This document shows positions 33,435 to 42,980 of a stretch of 55,785 nucleotides of DNA, one piece after another. Under the pieces are notes generated by a model. It was not told the DNA's origin and ran no database searches. It saw only the letters and a list, made by a program, of their open reading frames with translations. Source of the stretch: an uncultured Polaribacter sp. (lineage in GTDB: Bacteria > Bacteroidota > Bacteroidia > Flavobacteriales > Flavobacteriaceae); contig CAJXAS010000001.1 of the NCBI GenBank assembly GCA_913050305.1, positions 1 through 55,785 on the forward strand, read 5' to 3'. Every line of letters begins with the position of its first letter. The first letter of the stretch is position 1. Both the position numbers and the translations under genes were made by a program.

Positions 33435-34433
33435 ATGGAGTTAAAAGTAGATAATAATATTGATGCTGTAATTACTTGGGTTGATAGTTCTGATGTTGTT
33501 TGGCAAAACCAAATAAACCAGTATTTAGAAAAAAAAATAGATTGGAATAATAAAAAAGATGCTACTAGATATAATTCTATAAATGAAGTTGAAATTGCAA
33601 TTTTATCAATTATAAAGTATGCGAAGTTCATGAAAAACATCTTTTTAGTTACAGATAATCAATCACCAGAAAACTTCGATAAGCTTCAAAAAAAGGCAAG
33701 AGCTAATAACGTGAATTTAGAATTAGTAGATCATAAAATAATTTTTAGAGATTATAAAAATCACCTACCTACATTTAATTCTTGTTCAATTATTACAATG
33801 CTTTTTCAAATACCAAATCTTTCAGATAGGTTTGTAATTTTTAATGATGATACTTTTTTAATGAGAGAAACCTCAATCTTAGATTTTTTTATAGATGAAA
33901 AACCAATAATTAGAGGCAGATGGGATACTTTTTATGAAGATAAATTTTTCAGAAACATATCTGTTAAAATAAAATCGACTTTTAAGAAAGTAGATCCTAA
34001 AAAAACAGGATACAAATTAGTGCAGCAAAAAAGCGCAAAATTATTAGGGTTTAAAAAATATATTAGAAGAGATCATACACCTGTTTCTGTTAGAAAGTCA
34101 ATTCTGTTAGATTATTTTTCTAAAAATCCGGAATTTTTAGAAAATAATATAAAACATAGATTTAGAGACAATAGCCAGTTTATAATTTCATCTTTATCAA
34201 ATCATTTAGAAGTAAAAAATAATTCTTATGTTTTAGAAAATAATCTTCATTTAATCTATTTTCAAGGTTATAATCATTTTATAACAAAACTAAAACTATA
34301 CTTTTTTGATACAGATAAGAGTAAAAAGTTTATGTGCTTTCAAAGTTTAGAGTTGGCTCAAAAAAACACGTTAAAGTATATTTTTACTTGGATTGATGAA
34401 AAATTAGATACTAATTTTAATGGAACTATTTAG
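33435..34433 (+). CDS. Stealth-family sugar-phosphate transferase, copy 1
   Basis: A 332-aa Stealth protein. These enzymes transfer hexose-1-phosphate to build phosphodiester-linked surface polysaccharide. It has Stealth_CR1 (IDAVITWVDSSDVVWQ) and Stealth_CR2 (ARYNSINEVEIAILSIIKYAKFMKNIFLVTDNQ, then HLPTFNSCSI and FVIFNDDTFL with the conserved NDD). Stealth_CR3 has RDHTPVSVRKS and IKHRFRDNSQF. I start at 33435, 5 nt after the glycosyltransferase stop. The longer frame from 33402 runs into that gene. The target polymer is unknown. Confidence 0.9.
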   Translation: MELKVDNNIDAVITWVDSSDVVWQNQINQYLEKKIDWNNKKDATRYNSINEVEIAILSIIKYAKFMKNIFLVTDNQSPENFDKLQKKARANNVNLELVDHKIIFRDYKNHLPTFNSCSIITMLFQIPNLSDRFVIFNDDTFLMRETSILDFFIDEKPIIRGRWDTFYEDKFFRNISVKIKSTFKKVDPKKTGYKLVQQKSAKLLGFKKYIRRDHTPVSVRKSILLDYFSKNPEFLENNIKHRFRDNSQFIISSLSNHLEVKNNSYVLENNLHLIYFQGYNHFITKLKLYFFDTDKSKKFMCFQSLELAQKNTLKYIFTWIDEKLDTNFNGTI

Positions 34434-34463
34434 TATCGCTAGCTTATCGTTTAGAGCGTATAC

Positions 34464-34586
34464 CATTATTTCATTCGCCTTGGATTTTTAGATGGTTTTA
34501 TAGGTTTTTTAGTTGCAAAAACACAAGCTTATAGTGTTTTAACAAGGTATATTAAGTTGTGGTTATTAAATAGTAAGATGAAATAG
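34464..34586 (+). pseudogene. Relic of a duplicated glycosyltransferase 3' end
   Basis: Forty codons plus TAG that repeat the last 40 codons of the GT2 gene at 32680-33429, still in frame. By eye about 106 of 123 bases match, and 36 of 40 residues (differences T/I, G/S, L/M and E/K). The relic starts abruptly. The 30 bp before it (34434-34463) match nothing in the GT2 gene. Its stop lies 1 nt before the ATG of the second Stealth gene, as the intact GT2 stop lies 5 nt before the first. It is best read as the remnant of a tandem GT2-Stealth duplication whose second GT2 was deleted. Confidence 0.88.
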
Positions 34587-34587
34587 T

Positions 34588-35565
34588 ATGGAGTCAAAGA
34601 ATTCACTTATCGTAGATGCTGTTATTACTTGGGTAGATGGCAATGACCCAAAACATAGGGAAAAAATGTCACAGTATATTGCGGATAAAAATTCTCTGAG
34701 TAATAAGTCGGTTAGGATGCGTTATGATCAAATAGATGAAATTGAATTTTCAGTAAAATCTATTTTGAAGTATGCGAAATTTGTAAGAAATATTTTTATT
34801 GTTACAGACAACCAAACTCCGGATTTTTTAAAAGACATAGAGAAAGCAAAAAAAGAATATCCAACAGTTTTTATAGTAGATCATAAAACTATTTTTGAAG
34901 GATATCACCAATATTTACCAACTTTTAATTCTTTATCCATAGAGTCCTTATTATACAAAATACCGAATCTTTCTGAGCACTTTTTATATTTTTGCGACGA
35001 TTTCTTTTTAGCAAATAACACAAAAGTAGAAGATTTTTTTATTGAAGGTAAACCTGTTATTAGAGGAGGATGGACGAAGTTTTATGAAGATATATTTCAC
35101 AAGAAAATTAAATATTTAGTTCAGAAACTTTTAAAAAATAAAAAAGTAAAATATAGTCATAATAAAGGGTTACAAACGGTAGCAAAGAAATTAGGTTTTA
35201 CAAAATACGTTCATATAGATCATACGCCTGCAGCGCTAAGGAAGAATACTTATGTGCAGTATTTTGAACAAAACCCAGAGATGTTGGATCGTAATATTAA
35301 ACATCGTTTTAGGCACCATGAGCAATATTCAATTCAGTCTTTGGCAAATCATTTAGAAATAAAAAATAATACTTTTACTTTAAATAAAGACTACAAATTA
35401 GTTTATTTTCAAAATTATAAAAAACCATTTTTGTGGATAAAGTTTAAACTCGCTGGAATAGAAAAGGATAAGAATAAACTTTTCATTTGTATGCAGAGTT
35501 TGAATCAATGTCCTGAAGAAAAATTAATATATATAAAAAAATGGTTGCATTCTAAATACGATTAA
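34588..35565 (+). CDS. Stealth-family sugar-phosphate transferase, copy 2
   Basis: A 325-aa paralogue of the first Stealth protein with the same blocks: CR1 VDAVITWVDGNDPKHREKM, CR2 MRYDQIDEIEFSVKSILKYAKFVRNIFIVTDNQ with YLPTFNSLSI and FLYFCDDFFLANN, CR3 IDHTPAALRKN and IKHRFRHHEQYSIQSLANHLE. The metal-site NDD of copy 1 is CDD here. The two proteins are clearly related but diverged (roughly half identical by eye), much more than the adjacent GT2 relic. They probably act on different acceptors or donors. The 89-bp gap before the convergent LTA-synthase-like gene has no clear terminator. Confidence 0.9.
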   Translation: MESKNSLIVDAVITWVDGNDPKHREKMSQYIADKNSLSNKSVRMRYDQIDEIEFSVKSILKYAKFVRNIFIVTDNQTPDFLKDIEKAKKEYPTVFIVDHKTIFEGYHQYLPTFNSLSIESLLYKIPNLSEHFLYFCDDFFLANNTKVEDFFIEGKPVIRGGWTKFYEDIFHKKIKYLVQKLLKNKKVKYSHNKGLQTVAKKLGFTKYVHIDHTPAALRKNTYVQYFEQNPEMLDRNIKHRFRHHEQYSIQSLANHLEIKNNTFTLNKDYKLVYFQNYKKPFLWIKFKLAGIEKDKNKLFICMQSLNQCPEEKLIYIKKWLHSKYD

Positions 35566-35654
35566 TTTATTTCAGGAATTCAAATTTATAAAGCAGTGCC
35601 TTTTAATCACAAAAGAAAAAAATATAATTCTGTTTACGTTTTTAGAAAATTTTC

Positions 35655-37652
35655 TTATTTTTTTTTATTATTAAAGTATAAGTATTTAGTAGTGTGGTAA
35701 TATGCTGATAATAAACTGTCCATTTGTTTCGCTAAGGCAGGCTTATCATATTGAATATCTTTTACTGTGCTTGCTTGTAAACTATACAAACCTATTTTTT
35801 TAGAAATGTTTGTTTTTTCATAGTAAAAATTATCTTTTAGTACGCCAACTGCTTTTTCTCCTTTACTTTGAATATAGACAAAGGCAGCTGTATTTATTAA
35901 AGTACTATCTAATAAATCTCTTCCTAACGTATAATTTGTATAATTTATTTTTGCTAAGCTCGTAGCGGTCGGAAAAACATCTATTAGTTTTGCGTATTTA
36001 TCTATTATTTGAGGTTTTATATATTTGGGTGCATGAATAAAAAATGGCACGTGATGTACTTGAACACCTAAATCATCTTCGTTATTTTTTAAAAAATTCA
36101 GTTTTTTCATTCCACCTCTATGATCTCCAAAAAACACAAAAATAGAATTTTCATAATAACCAGATTCTTTTGCTCTTTCTAAAAAGCGTGCAACATTAAA
36201 GTCTAAATACCGAATTCCATTTAATTGCCCTAAAGATCTAAAGCCACCTTTTAGTAAAGTTTTTTCAGTAATTTTATTTTCTAAAATAGGTGTAAAACTT
36301 TCTTTTTTATCAGGCACTGTAAAAGGCATATGATTTGTTGCTGTTTGAATATATGCAACAAAAGGTTCTCCTTTTTGGTGTAATTTTTTTAATTTCTTAT
36401 CAGATTCTTTAAATAAATCGTAATCATCTATTCCCCAAACATCTGCCCTGTTTTCTTCTTCAAAACTTCCTTCTTCATAGATTTTTAAGTTTTTTATATT
36501 TGATTGAAAAACACCTCTAATATTTGCCCAATTTGCAGAGCCACCTAGAAAGTATAGTTTTTCATATCCCTCAAACTGGTCAAAAATTATCCGTTGATCT
36601 ATAATCATCGGGTTTCTTGATGCTGTTTTTACATCTTCAATATCTGGTAATCCCGTAATACTAGCAAAAACACTAGCAGCAGTTCCTGGTTTATGAACAT
36701 AAAACTTTGAAAAACTAGCACTCTCTGTGATAATGGAATCCATTTTTGGAGTACTATTTAACGGATTTCCATAAAAACTCATCGGTGCGGTTCCAACGGA
36801 TTCTAGCATTACAAAGACAATATTAGGTTTTACTTTATAAGGATTCTCAAAAGCAACTTTTTTTGCAAAATTGATGGTATCTAAAGGTAAATTTAAGTGT
36901 TTTGCAATTGTAGGATAATACGTTTTAAACTCTTCAATATTTACACCTTCACTTCTAAAGGCAAAACTATCAAAGAAATATAAAACAGGGTTTAAAGTAA
37001 ATTGATTTATCGCATTATTTTTAGAGAAAAAAGCTTCACTCCACCTCAAAGGGTAATGCGTTATACTATTAAAAACTCCAAAAGATAATGTTAGAAATGT
37101 AAAAATAAAAAATACTGCCTTCAGTTTATTTGTTATTTTTTGATACCCTGTATTAAATACGTTAAACATTAAGGTAGCGTATTTATAACTAATAAAGCAT
37201 AGAATTGTAAGTCCAAAAAGCCCTTTATATATTGGGTAACTTTCAATTAGAACCTGAAGGGATATTTTAAAATTACTTAAAAATCGCAATGAAGACGCGT
37301 CTAAACGGATAGCTAAATATTCATAGTATCCAAAATCAAATAGATAGAATAGCGTTAAAATAAAATAGGAAAAAGTAATGTAAATAGCGGCTATTCTTTT
37401 ATAAATAACGCTTTTAAAAAAGTTATGATTTATAATTAAAACGAATATTGCTAAAGGGAAAAAAGTAAGAACTGCTAGTTTTAAATCAAAACGAAGACCA
37501 AGTAATAAAGCTTTTTGTATTTCTTGGCTAGAAACATTTTCTAATGATGCAAAAAAGGCGTAAAAGAGTCCTCTAAAAAAAGCAATAAAAATGAAAAGAA
37601 AAAAAACATTTGTAAAAATGTATTTTATGTAATTCGGAATTTTTTTAAACAT
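35655..37652 (-). CDS. LTA-synthase-family / sulfatase-fold membrane enzyme
   Basis: A 665-aa inner-membrane protein with about five N-terminal transmembrane segments (FFLFIFIAFFRGLFYAFF, LAVLTFFPLAIFVLII, IAAIYITFSYFILTLFYLF and two more to residue about 190). A large periplasmic alkaline-phosphatase-fold domain follows from about 270. It has NIVFVMLESVGTAPMSFYGN (metal Glu), KPGTAASVFASITGLPD with the likely Thr nucleophile, and FVFFGDHRGG plus HHVPFFIHAP for metal binding. Relatives transfer phosphoglycerol or phosphoethanolamine to glycans or lipids. The ATG at 37652 is preferred because the -7 box TACCTTTG (37678-37671) overlaps the in-frame TTG at 37673. Confidence 0.87.
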   Translation of the reverse strand: MFKKIPNYIKYIFTNVFFLFIFIAFFRGLFYAFFASLENVSSQEIQKALLLGLRFDLKLAVLTFFPLAIFVLIINHNFFKSVIYKRIAAIYITFSYFILTLFYLFDFGYYEYLAIRLDASSLRFLSNFKISLQVLIESYPIYKGLFGLTILCFISYKYATLMFNVFNTGYQKITNKLKAVFFIFTFLTLSFGVFNSITHYPLRWSEAFFSKNNAINQFTLNPVLYFFDSFAFRSEGVNIEEFKTYYPTIAKHLNLPLDTINFAKKVAFENPYKVKPNIVFVMLESVGTAPMSFYGNPLNSTPKMDSIITESASFSKFYVHKPGTAASVFASITGLPDIEDVKTASRNPMIIDQRIIFDQFEGYEKLYFLGGSANWANIRGVFQSNIKNLKIYEEGSFEEENRADVWGIDDYDLFKESDKKLKKLHQKGEPFVAYIQTATNHMPFTVPDKKESFTPILENKITEKTLLKGGFRSLGQLNGIRYLDFNVARFLERAKESGYYENSIFVFFGDHRGGMKKLNFLKNNEDDLGVQVHHVPFFIHAPKYIKPQIIDKYAKLIDVFPTATSLAKINYTNYTLGRDLLDSTLINTAAFVYIQSKGEKAVGVLKDNFYYEKTNISKKIGLYSLQASTVKDIQYDKPALAKQMDSLLSAYYHTTKYLYFNNKKK

Positions 37653-37670
37653 GTATATTATATCGTCTAA

Positions 37671-37678
37671 CAAAGGTA
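37671..37678 (-). promoter_or_regulatory. -7 box of the LTA-synthase-like gene
   Basis: TACCTTTG on the minus strand fits TAnnTTTG and leaves 18 nt to the ATG. It argues against the upstream TTG start. Confidence 0.5.
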
Positions 37679-37775
37679 CTATTTTTAGTATTACTTTAAA
37701 TAAACTAGTATGTCAATTTTGGATTGTGTTGGATTATAGCCTAAATTTGCGGCAAAATAAAATGAACACAAATTA

Positions 37776-39197
37776 ATGCAAAAGCAATTCTTTACAGAGG
37801 CCATCTCATTAGAAATATTTGAAATAATTTCTAAAGCATCACAACAATTAGGCTTAGAAAGTTATGTAATTGGTGGTTTCGTGCGAGATTATTTTCTAAA
37901 AAGAGGCACTGCAAAAGATATTGATGTTGTTACTATTGGGAGTGGCATAGACCTTGCAGAGAAAGTGTCTAGCTTGTTACCTAATAAACCTAAGGTGCAG
38001 GTTTTTAAAACTTATGGCACTGCGATGTTGCGTTACAAGGATATTGAAATTGAGTTTGTTGGTGCAAGAAAAGAATCTTATTCGGAAGAAAGTAGAAATC
38101 CGGAAGTATCTGAAGGAAATTTGCAAGACGATCAAAATAGGAGGGATTTTACTATAAATGCTTTGGCGTTAAGTTTAAACGAGTCTAATTTTGGTGAATT
38201 ACTAGATCCGTTTAACGGAATAGATGATTTAGAAGACGGCATTCTTAGAACGCCTTTAAATCCAGATATTACCTATTCTGACGACCCTTTAAGAATGATG
38301 CGAGCAATCCGTTTTGCATCACAATTAAATTTCAAAATTGAAAAAAAATCACTTGCTGCAATTACTAAAAATTCAGAACGCTTAGAAATAATTACAAGAG
38401 AGCGCATCGTAGATGAGCTCAATAAAGTAATGTCATGCGAAAAACCATCTATTGGATTTTTGTTGTTAGAGGAAACAAAATTATTAGCTCAAATTATACC
38501 TGAATTAATAGATTTAAAGGGGGTAGAAGAGGTTGAAGGACAAAAGCATAAAGATAATTTTTATCATACCTTAGAGGTGGTAGATAATATTTCTAAGAAC
38601 ACAGAAGATGTTTGGTTGCGCTGGGCGGCTTTATTGCATGATATCGGTAAAGCACCTACCAAAAAATTTAGTAAAAAGGTTGGTTGGACTTTCCATTCTC
38701 ATGAATTCGTTGGCTCTAAAATGGTTTATAAACTATTTAAAAATTTAAAGATGCCATTGAATAACAAAATGAAGTTTGTTCAGAAAATGGTGTTGTTAAG
38801 TTCTAGGCCAATTGTTCTAGCCACTGATGTTACCGATGCAGCTGTAAGGCGTTTGGTTTTTGATGCCGGTGACGATATCAATTCTTTAATGACGCTTTGT
38901 GAAGCAGATATAACTACAAAAAACCCAAAAAAGTTTAAACGCTATCATCAAAACTTTGAAGAAGTTCGCTCTAAAATTAGAGAAGTAGAAGAAAGAGATC
39001 GTGTGCGTAATTTTCAACCGCCAGTTTCCGGAGAAGAGATTATTGAAGCGTTTAACTTAAAGCCTTGTAAAGAAATAGGGCAAATAAAAGAAGCTATCAA
39101 AGAGGCTATTTTAGATGGTAAAATTCCTAATGAGCATCAAGCTTGTTATAATTTCATGATAGAGAAAGGCTTTGCTTTAGGCTTAAAAAGAGCTTAA
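37776..39197 (+). CDS. cca: CCA-adding tRNA nucleotidyltransferase with HD domain
   Basis: Adds or repairs the 3' CCA of tRNAs. It is 473 aa. The class II nucleotidyltransferase head has YVIGGFVRDYFLKRGTAKDIDVV with catalytic Asp48/Asp50. The basic motif DQNRRDFTINALAL and DPLRMMRAIRFASQLNF follow, then RERIVDELNKV (neck). An HD domain has RWAALLHDIGKAPT. The HD part may give phosphatase or cyclic-phosphodiesterase activity. A poly(A) polymerase is the alternative reading, but the absence of CCA in the tRNA-Met gene here supports an essential CCA-adding role. Confidence 0.9.
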   Translation: MQKQFFTEAISLEIFEIISKASQQLGLESYVIGGFVRDYFLKRGTAKDIDVVTIGSGIDLAEKVSSLLPNKPKVQVFKTYGTAMLRYKDIEIEFVGARKESYSEESRNPEVSEGNLQDDQNRRDFTINALALSLNESNFGELLDPFNGIDDLEDGILRTPLNPDITYSDDPLRMMRAIRFASQLNFKIEKKSLAAITKNSERLEIITRERIVDELNKVMSCEKPSIGFLLLEETKLLAQIIPELIDLKGVEEVEGQKHKDNFYHTLEVVDNISKNTEDVWLRWAALLHDIGKAPTKKFSKKVGWTFHSHEFVGSKMVYKLFKNLKMPLNNKMKFVQKMVLLSSRPIVLATDVTDAAVRRLVFDAGDDINSLMTLCEADITTKNPKKFKRYHQNFEEVRSKIREVEERDRVRNFQPPVSGEEIIEAFNLKPCKEIGQIKEAIKEAILDGKIPNEHQACYNFMIEKGFALGLKRA

Positions 39198-39378
39198 ATT
39201 GAGCGATTTTACAGCTATCCAAATTTAAATGAAATTAAATTTTTATTATATTTTTTTCATAATACCGTTGATGTACAGATTATTTTTGATTATTTTTTAA
39301 CAAAAATGTTAATTTTCTATTATTTCTTGAATTCTCTATTGTACCTTTAATGTCTATAATAGTAATCAACTCCAAGAA

Positions 39379-42300
39379 ATGAAAATCAAAAAGGTACTTG
39401 TCGCTAATAGAGGTGAAATCGCAATTAGAATATTTAGAGCCTGTGCGGAGATAAATATAAAGACAGTAGGAATCTATACTTTTGAAGATCGATATTCTTT
39501 ACATCGATATAAAGCCGATGAATCTTACCAAATTGGTGAAAATAATCAACCTTTAAAACCGTATCTAAATATTGATGCTATTATAAATGTAGCACTCGAG
39601 AATGATGCAGATGCTATTCATCCAGGTTATGGTTTTCTATCGGAAAATGCAGATTTTGCCCTAAAATGTAAAGAAAATAATATTATTTTTGTGGGACCAA
39701 AAGTATCCGTTTTAAAATCTTTAGGGGATAAAATTACCGCGAAAAAAGTAGCTATTGCAAATGATATTCCAATTATTGAAAGTAATAAAAATCCGTTAGA
39801 AAGTCTTGAAGTTGCGCTAATTGAAGCTCAAAACATAGGGTATCCATTAATGCTAAAAGCCGCTTCTGGAGGCGGTGGCCGTGGAATGCGGGTCATCAGA
39901 AAGGAAGAAGAACTAAAAAAAGCTTTTAATGAAAGCAAGCGAGAAGCTTTAAATGCTTTTGGAGATGATACAGTTTTTTTAGAAAAATTTGTAGAGAATC
40001 CGAAGCACATAGAAATACAAATTGTTGCTGACAATTTAGGAAATACTGTGCATTTATTTGAGCGTGACTGTTCTGTGCAAAGACGTTATCAAAAAGTAAT
40101 TGAGTTTGCACCTTCCTTTGGATTAAAAGAAGAAATTAAAAATGATTTATACAGATATGCCATCAAAATATGTAAAGCTGTAAATTATAATAATATTGGT
40201 ACTGTAGAGTTTTTGGTTGATGATGACGGCTCTATTTACTTTATTGAAGTAAATCCTAGAATTCAAGTAGAGCACACGGTAACAGAGGTTGTTACAAATA
40301 TAGATTTAGTAAAGACACAATTATTTATTGCTGGTGGTTATCCATTAGATAGTCAGCAAATAAAAATATCAAATCAAGAAGCAATAAAAATTACAGGATA
40401 TGCTTTGCAATGTCGAATAACCACAGAAGATCCGCAAAACGACTTTAAACCAGATTTTGGTACGATTTCGACTTACAGAAGTGCATCTGGTTTCGGAATT
40501 CGTTTAGATGCTGGTAGTGTGTATCAAGGTGTAACTATCTCGCCATTTTTCGACTCCATGTTGGTTAAAGTTACTGCAAATAGCAGAACCTTAGATGGCG
40601 CAATAAGAAAAGTTAGAAGAGCGTTAGGTGAGTTTAGAATCCGAGGTGTAAAAACGAATATGTCTTTTTTGGATAATATTTTGAGGCATGAAACTTTTAG
40701 GAAAGGAGAAATTACTGTTAATTTTATTAAATCTACGCCAGAATTATTTAATTTTAAAGCATCTAGAAATAGAGCGAATAAAATAGTTTCTTATATTGGG
40801 GATATTACAATAAATGGAAATGCAGATGTAAAGAAACTGGATACAACAAAAGTTTTTTTAGAGCCAAAAGTACCTAAGTTTGACGCGAATGCGGCTTACC
40901 CAAAAGGAACCAAAGATTTATTAACAGAATTAGGGCCGGAAAAATTTTCTACTTGGTTAAAAAATGAAAAGAAAATTCATTTTACAGACACTACAATGCG
41001 GGATGCGCATCAAAGTTTATTAGCGACAAGAATGCGAACTTTTGATATGTTAAAAGTAGCAGAAGGCTATGCAAAACAGCATCCAGAAATTTTTAGCATG
41101 GAAGTTTGGGGAGGTGCAACGTTTGATGTTTGTTTACGTTTTTTACAAGAAAACCCTTGGGAACGTTTACAGTTATTGAGAGCAAAGATGCCGAATGTAT
41201 TATTACAAATGCTTATTAGAGGTTCTAATGGCGTTGGTTATACAGCGTATGCAGATAATTTAATAGGTAAATTTGTAGAACAATCTTGGGAAAACGGTGT
41301 TGATTTATTTCGAGTTTTTGATTCTTTAAATTGGATGAAATCTATCGCGCCTTGTATAGAACATGTAAGGACAAAAACCAACGGTTTGGCAGAAGGTTCT
41401 ATTTGTTATACTAGCGATATTTTAGATGTTAAAAACACAAAGTATAATTTAAAATACTACATTAATTTAGCAAAAGAGATAGAAAATTCTGGTGCACATA
41501 TTTTAGGAATTAAAGATATGGCAGGTTTACTAAAACCGTATGCGGCTTCAGAGTTAATTACGGCTTTAAAATCAGAAATAAATATACCATTGCATTTACA
41601 TACGCATGATACATCATCAATACAATCTGCTACTTATTTAAAGGCAATTGAAGCTGGAGTAGATGTAGTAGATGTTGCTTTAAGCGGACTTTCTGGCTTA
41701 ACATCACAACCGAATTTTAACTCGATTGTAGAAATGATGAAGTTTCATGAGAGAGAAAATGCGATCAATACAACTTCTTTAAACGAATATTCTAATTATT
41801 GGGAAGCCGTAAGAGAATATTATTATCCTTTTGAATCTGGTTTAAAAGCTGGTTCTAGTGAAGTATATAAACATGAAATTCCTGGTGGACAATATTCTAA
41901 TTTAAAACCACAAGCGCAGTCATTGGGTCTAGAAAATCGTTTTCATGAAATCACTAAAATGTACGGAGAGGTTAATACGTTATTTGGAAATATTGTAAAA
42001 GTAACACCGAGTTCTAAAGTCGTTGGTGATATGGCGCAATATTTGGTGAGTAATAATTTAACGATTACTGATGTTTTAGAAAAAGGAGATACCATTTCTT
42101 TTCCGAAATCTGTGGTTAGTTTTTTTAAGGGAGATTTGGGGCAACCTGTTAACGGATTTCCAAAAAGGCTTCAGAAACTAATTTTAAAAGATCAACAACC
42201 TTTTACAGAAAGACCAAATACTCATATTCCGCCAATAGATTTCGAAATAGAATATGCAGAATTTAAAAGAATTTTTGAAAGTGATTTTGGAAGAAATATC

Positions 42301-42831
42301 GATTTCACTGATTTTCTATCGTACAAATTATATCCGAAAGTATTTACAGATGCTTACAATAATCACTTAAAATATGATAATTTAACAAACCTACCAACTA
42401 AAAACTTTTTCTATGGTATGGAACGAGGAGAAGAAATTACGGTAGAATTAGATAGAGGTAAAACATTGTTGATTACATTAGATTCTGTTGGAATGCCAAA
42501 TATAGAAGGAATGGTTACTGTTTATTTTAGAGTAAACGGTCAAGGAAGAACTGTGCAGGTTAAAGATTTGTCTATAAATGTTAAAACGGTTTCAAATAGA
42601 AAAGTAGATAAGAATAATGCTGGTCAAATAGGTTCACCTTTGCAAGGTATGCTGTCTACTATTTTGGTTAATGAAGGTGATAAAGTTGTAAAGAATCAGT
42701 CTTTATTTATTATAGAAGCGATGAAAATGGAAACAACAATTACGGCAATAGAAGATGCTACCATTAAAAAAATAATTTTAAAAGAAGGATCATTAGTGAA
42801 TTCTGATGATTTGGTAATTCAATTGAAGTAA
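39379..42831 (+). CDS. pyc: Pyruvate carboxylase
   Basis: Biotin enzyme of 1150 aa making oxaloacetate from pyruvate, bicarbonate and ATP. The biotin carboxylase half (1 to about 450) has VLVANRGEIAIRIFRAC, the ATP-grasp KAASGGGGRGMRV and EVNPRIQVEHTVTE. The carboxyltransferase (about 530-800) starts HFTDTTMRDAHQSLLATR. A PYC_OADA domain follows. The BCCP domain has IIEAMKMETTI with biotinyl Lys1116. Full length for the family. The 181-bp upstream gap is AT-rich. TACCTTTA (39341-39348) is only a near match to a -7 box. Confidence 0.97.
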   Translation: MKIKKVLVANRGEIAIRIFRACAEINIKTVGIYTFEDRYSLHRYKADESYQIGENNQPLKPYLNIDAIINVALENDADAIHPGYGFLSENADFALKCKENNIIFVGPKVSVLKSLGDKITAKKVAIANDIPIIESNKNPLESLEVALIEAQNIGYPLMLKAASGGGGRGMRVIRKEEELKKAFNESKREALNAFGDDTVFLEKFVENPKHIEIQIVADNLGNTVHLFERDCSVQRRYQKVIEFAPSFGLKEEIKNDLYRYAIKICKAVNYNNIGTVEFLVDDDGSIYFIEVNPRIQVEHTVTEVVTNIDLVKTQLFIAGGYPLDSQQIKISNQEAIKITGYALQCRITTEDPQNDFKPDFGTISTYRSASGFGIRLDAGSVYQGVTISPFFDSMLVKVTANSRTLDGAIRKVRRALGEFRIRGVKTNMSFLDNILRHETFRKGEITVNFIKSTPELFNFKASRNRANKIVSYIGDITINGNADVKKLDTTKVFLEPKVPKFDANAAYPKGTKDLLTELGPEKFSTWLKNEKKIHFTDTTMRDAHQSLLATRMRTFDMLKVAEGYAKQHPEIFSMEVWGGATFDVCLRFLQENPWERLQLLRAKMPNVLLQMLIRGSNGVGYTAYADNLIGKFVEQSWENGVDLFRVFDSLNWMKSIAPCIEHVRTKTNGLAEGSICYTSDILDVKNTKYNLKYYINLAKEIENSGAHILGIKDMAGLLKPYAASELITALKSEINIPLHLHTHDTSSIQSATYLKAIEAGVDVVDVALSGLSGLTSQPNFNSIVEMMKFHERENAINTTSLNEYSNYWEAVREYYYPFESGLKAGSSEVYKHEIPGGQYSNLKPQAQSLGLENRFHEITKMYGEVNTLFGNIVKVTPSSKVVGDMAQYLVSNNLTITDVLEKGDTISFPKSVVSFFKGDLGQPVNGFPKRLQKLILKDQQPFTERPNTHIPPIDFEIEYAEFKRIFESDFGRNIDFTDFLSYKLYPKVFTDAYNNHLKYDNLTNLPTKNFFYGMERGEEITVELDRGKTLLITLDSVGMPNIEGMVTVYFRVNGQGRTVQVKDLSINVKTVSNRKVDKNNAGQIGSPLQGMLSTILVNEGDKVVKNQSLFIIEAMKMETTITAIEDATIKKIILKEGSLVNSDDLVIQLK

Positions 42832-42895
42832 TGTCATTTCAATTTTGCAGTGAAGTATAAATAAGTAATATTATTTTTTGATTCAGTTGGATTTT

Positions 42896-42926
42896 AAAAA
42901 ATTAGCATAGTTATCTTTATGCTAAT
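42896..42926 (-). terminator. Terminator of the ABC exporter gene
   Basis: ATTAGCATA (42901-42909) pairs with TATGCTAAT (42918-42926), a 9-bp perfect stem with an 8-nt loop. On the minus strand it is followed by six T. It lies 55 nt past the exporter stop and also between converging pyc. Confidence 0.7.
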
Positions 42927-42980
42927 TGTTTAATGATAAAATAAAATAAATAATTTATAAGGTTAAATAGTCTTTGAAAG

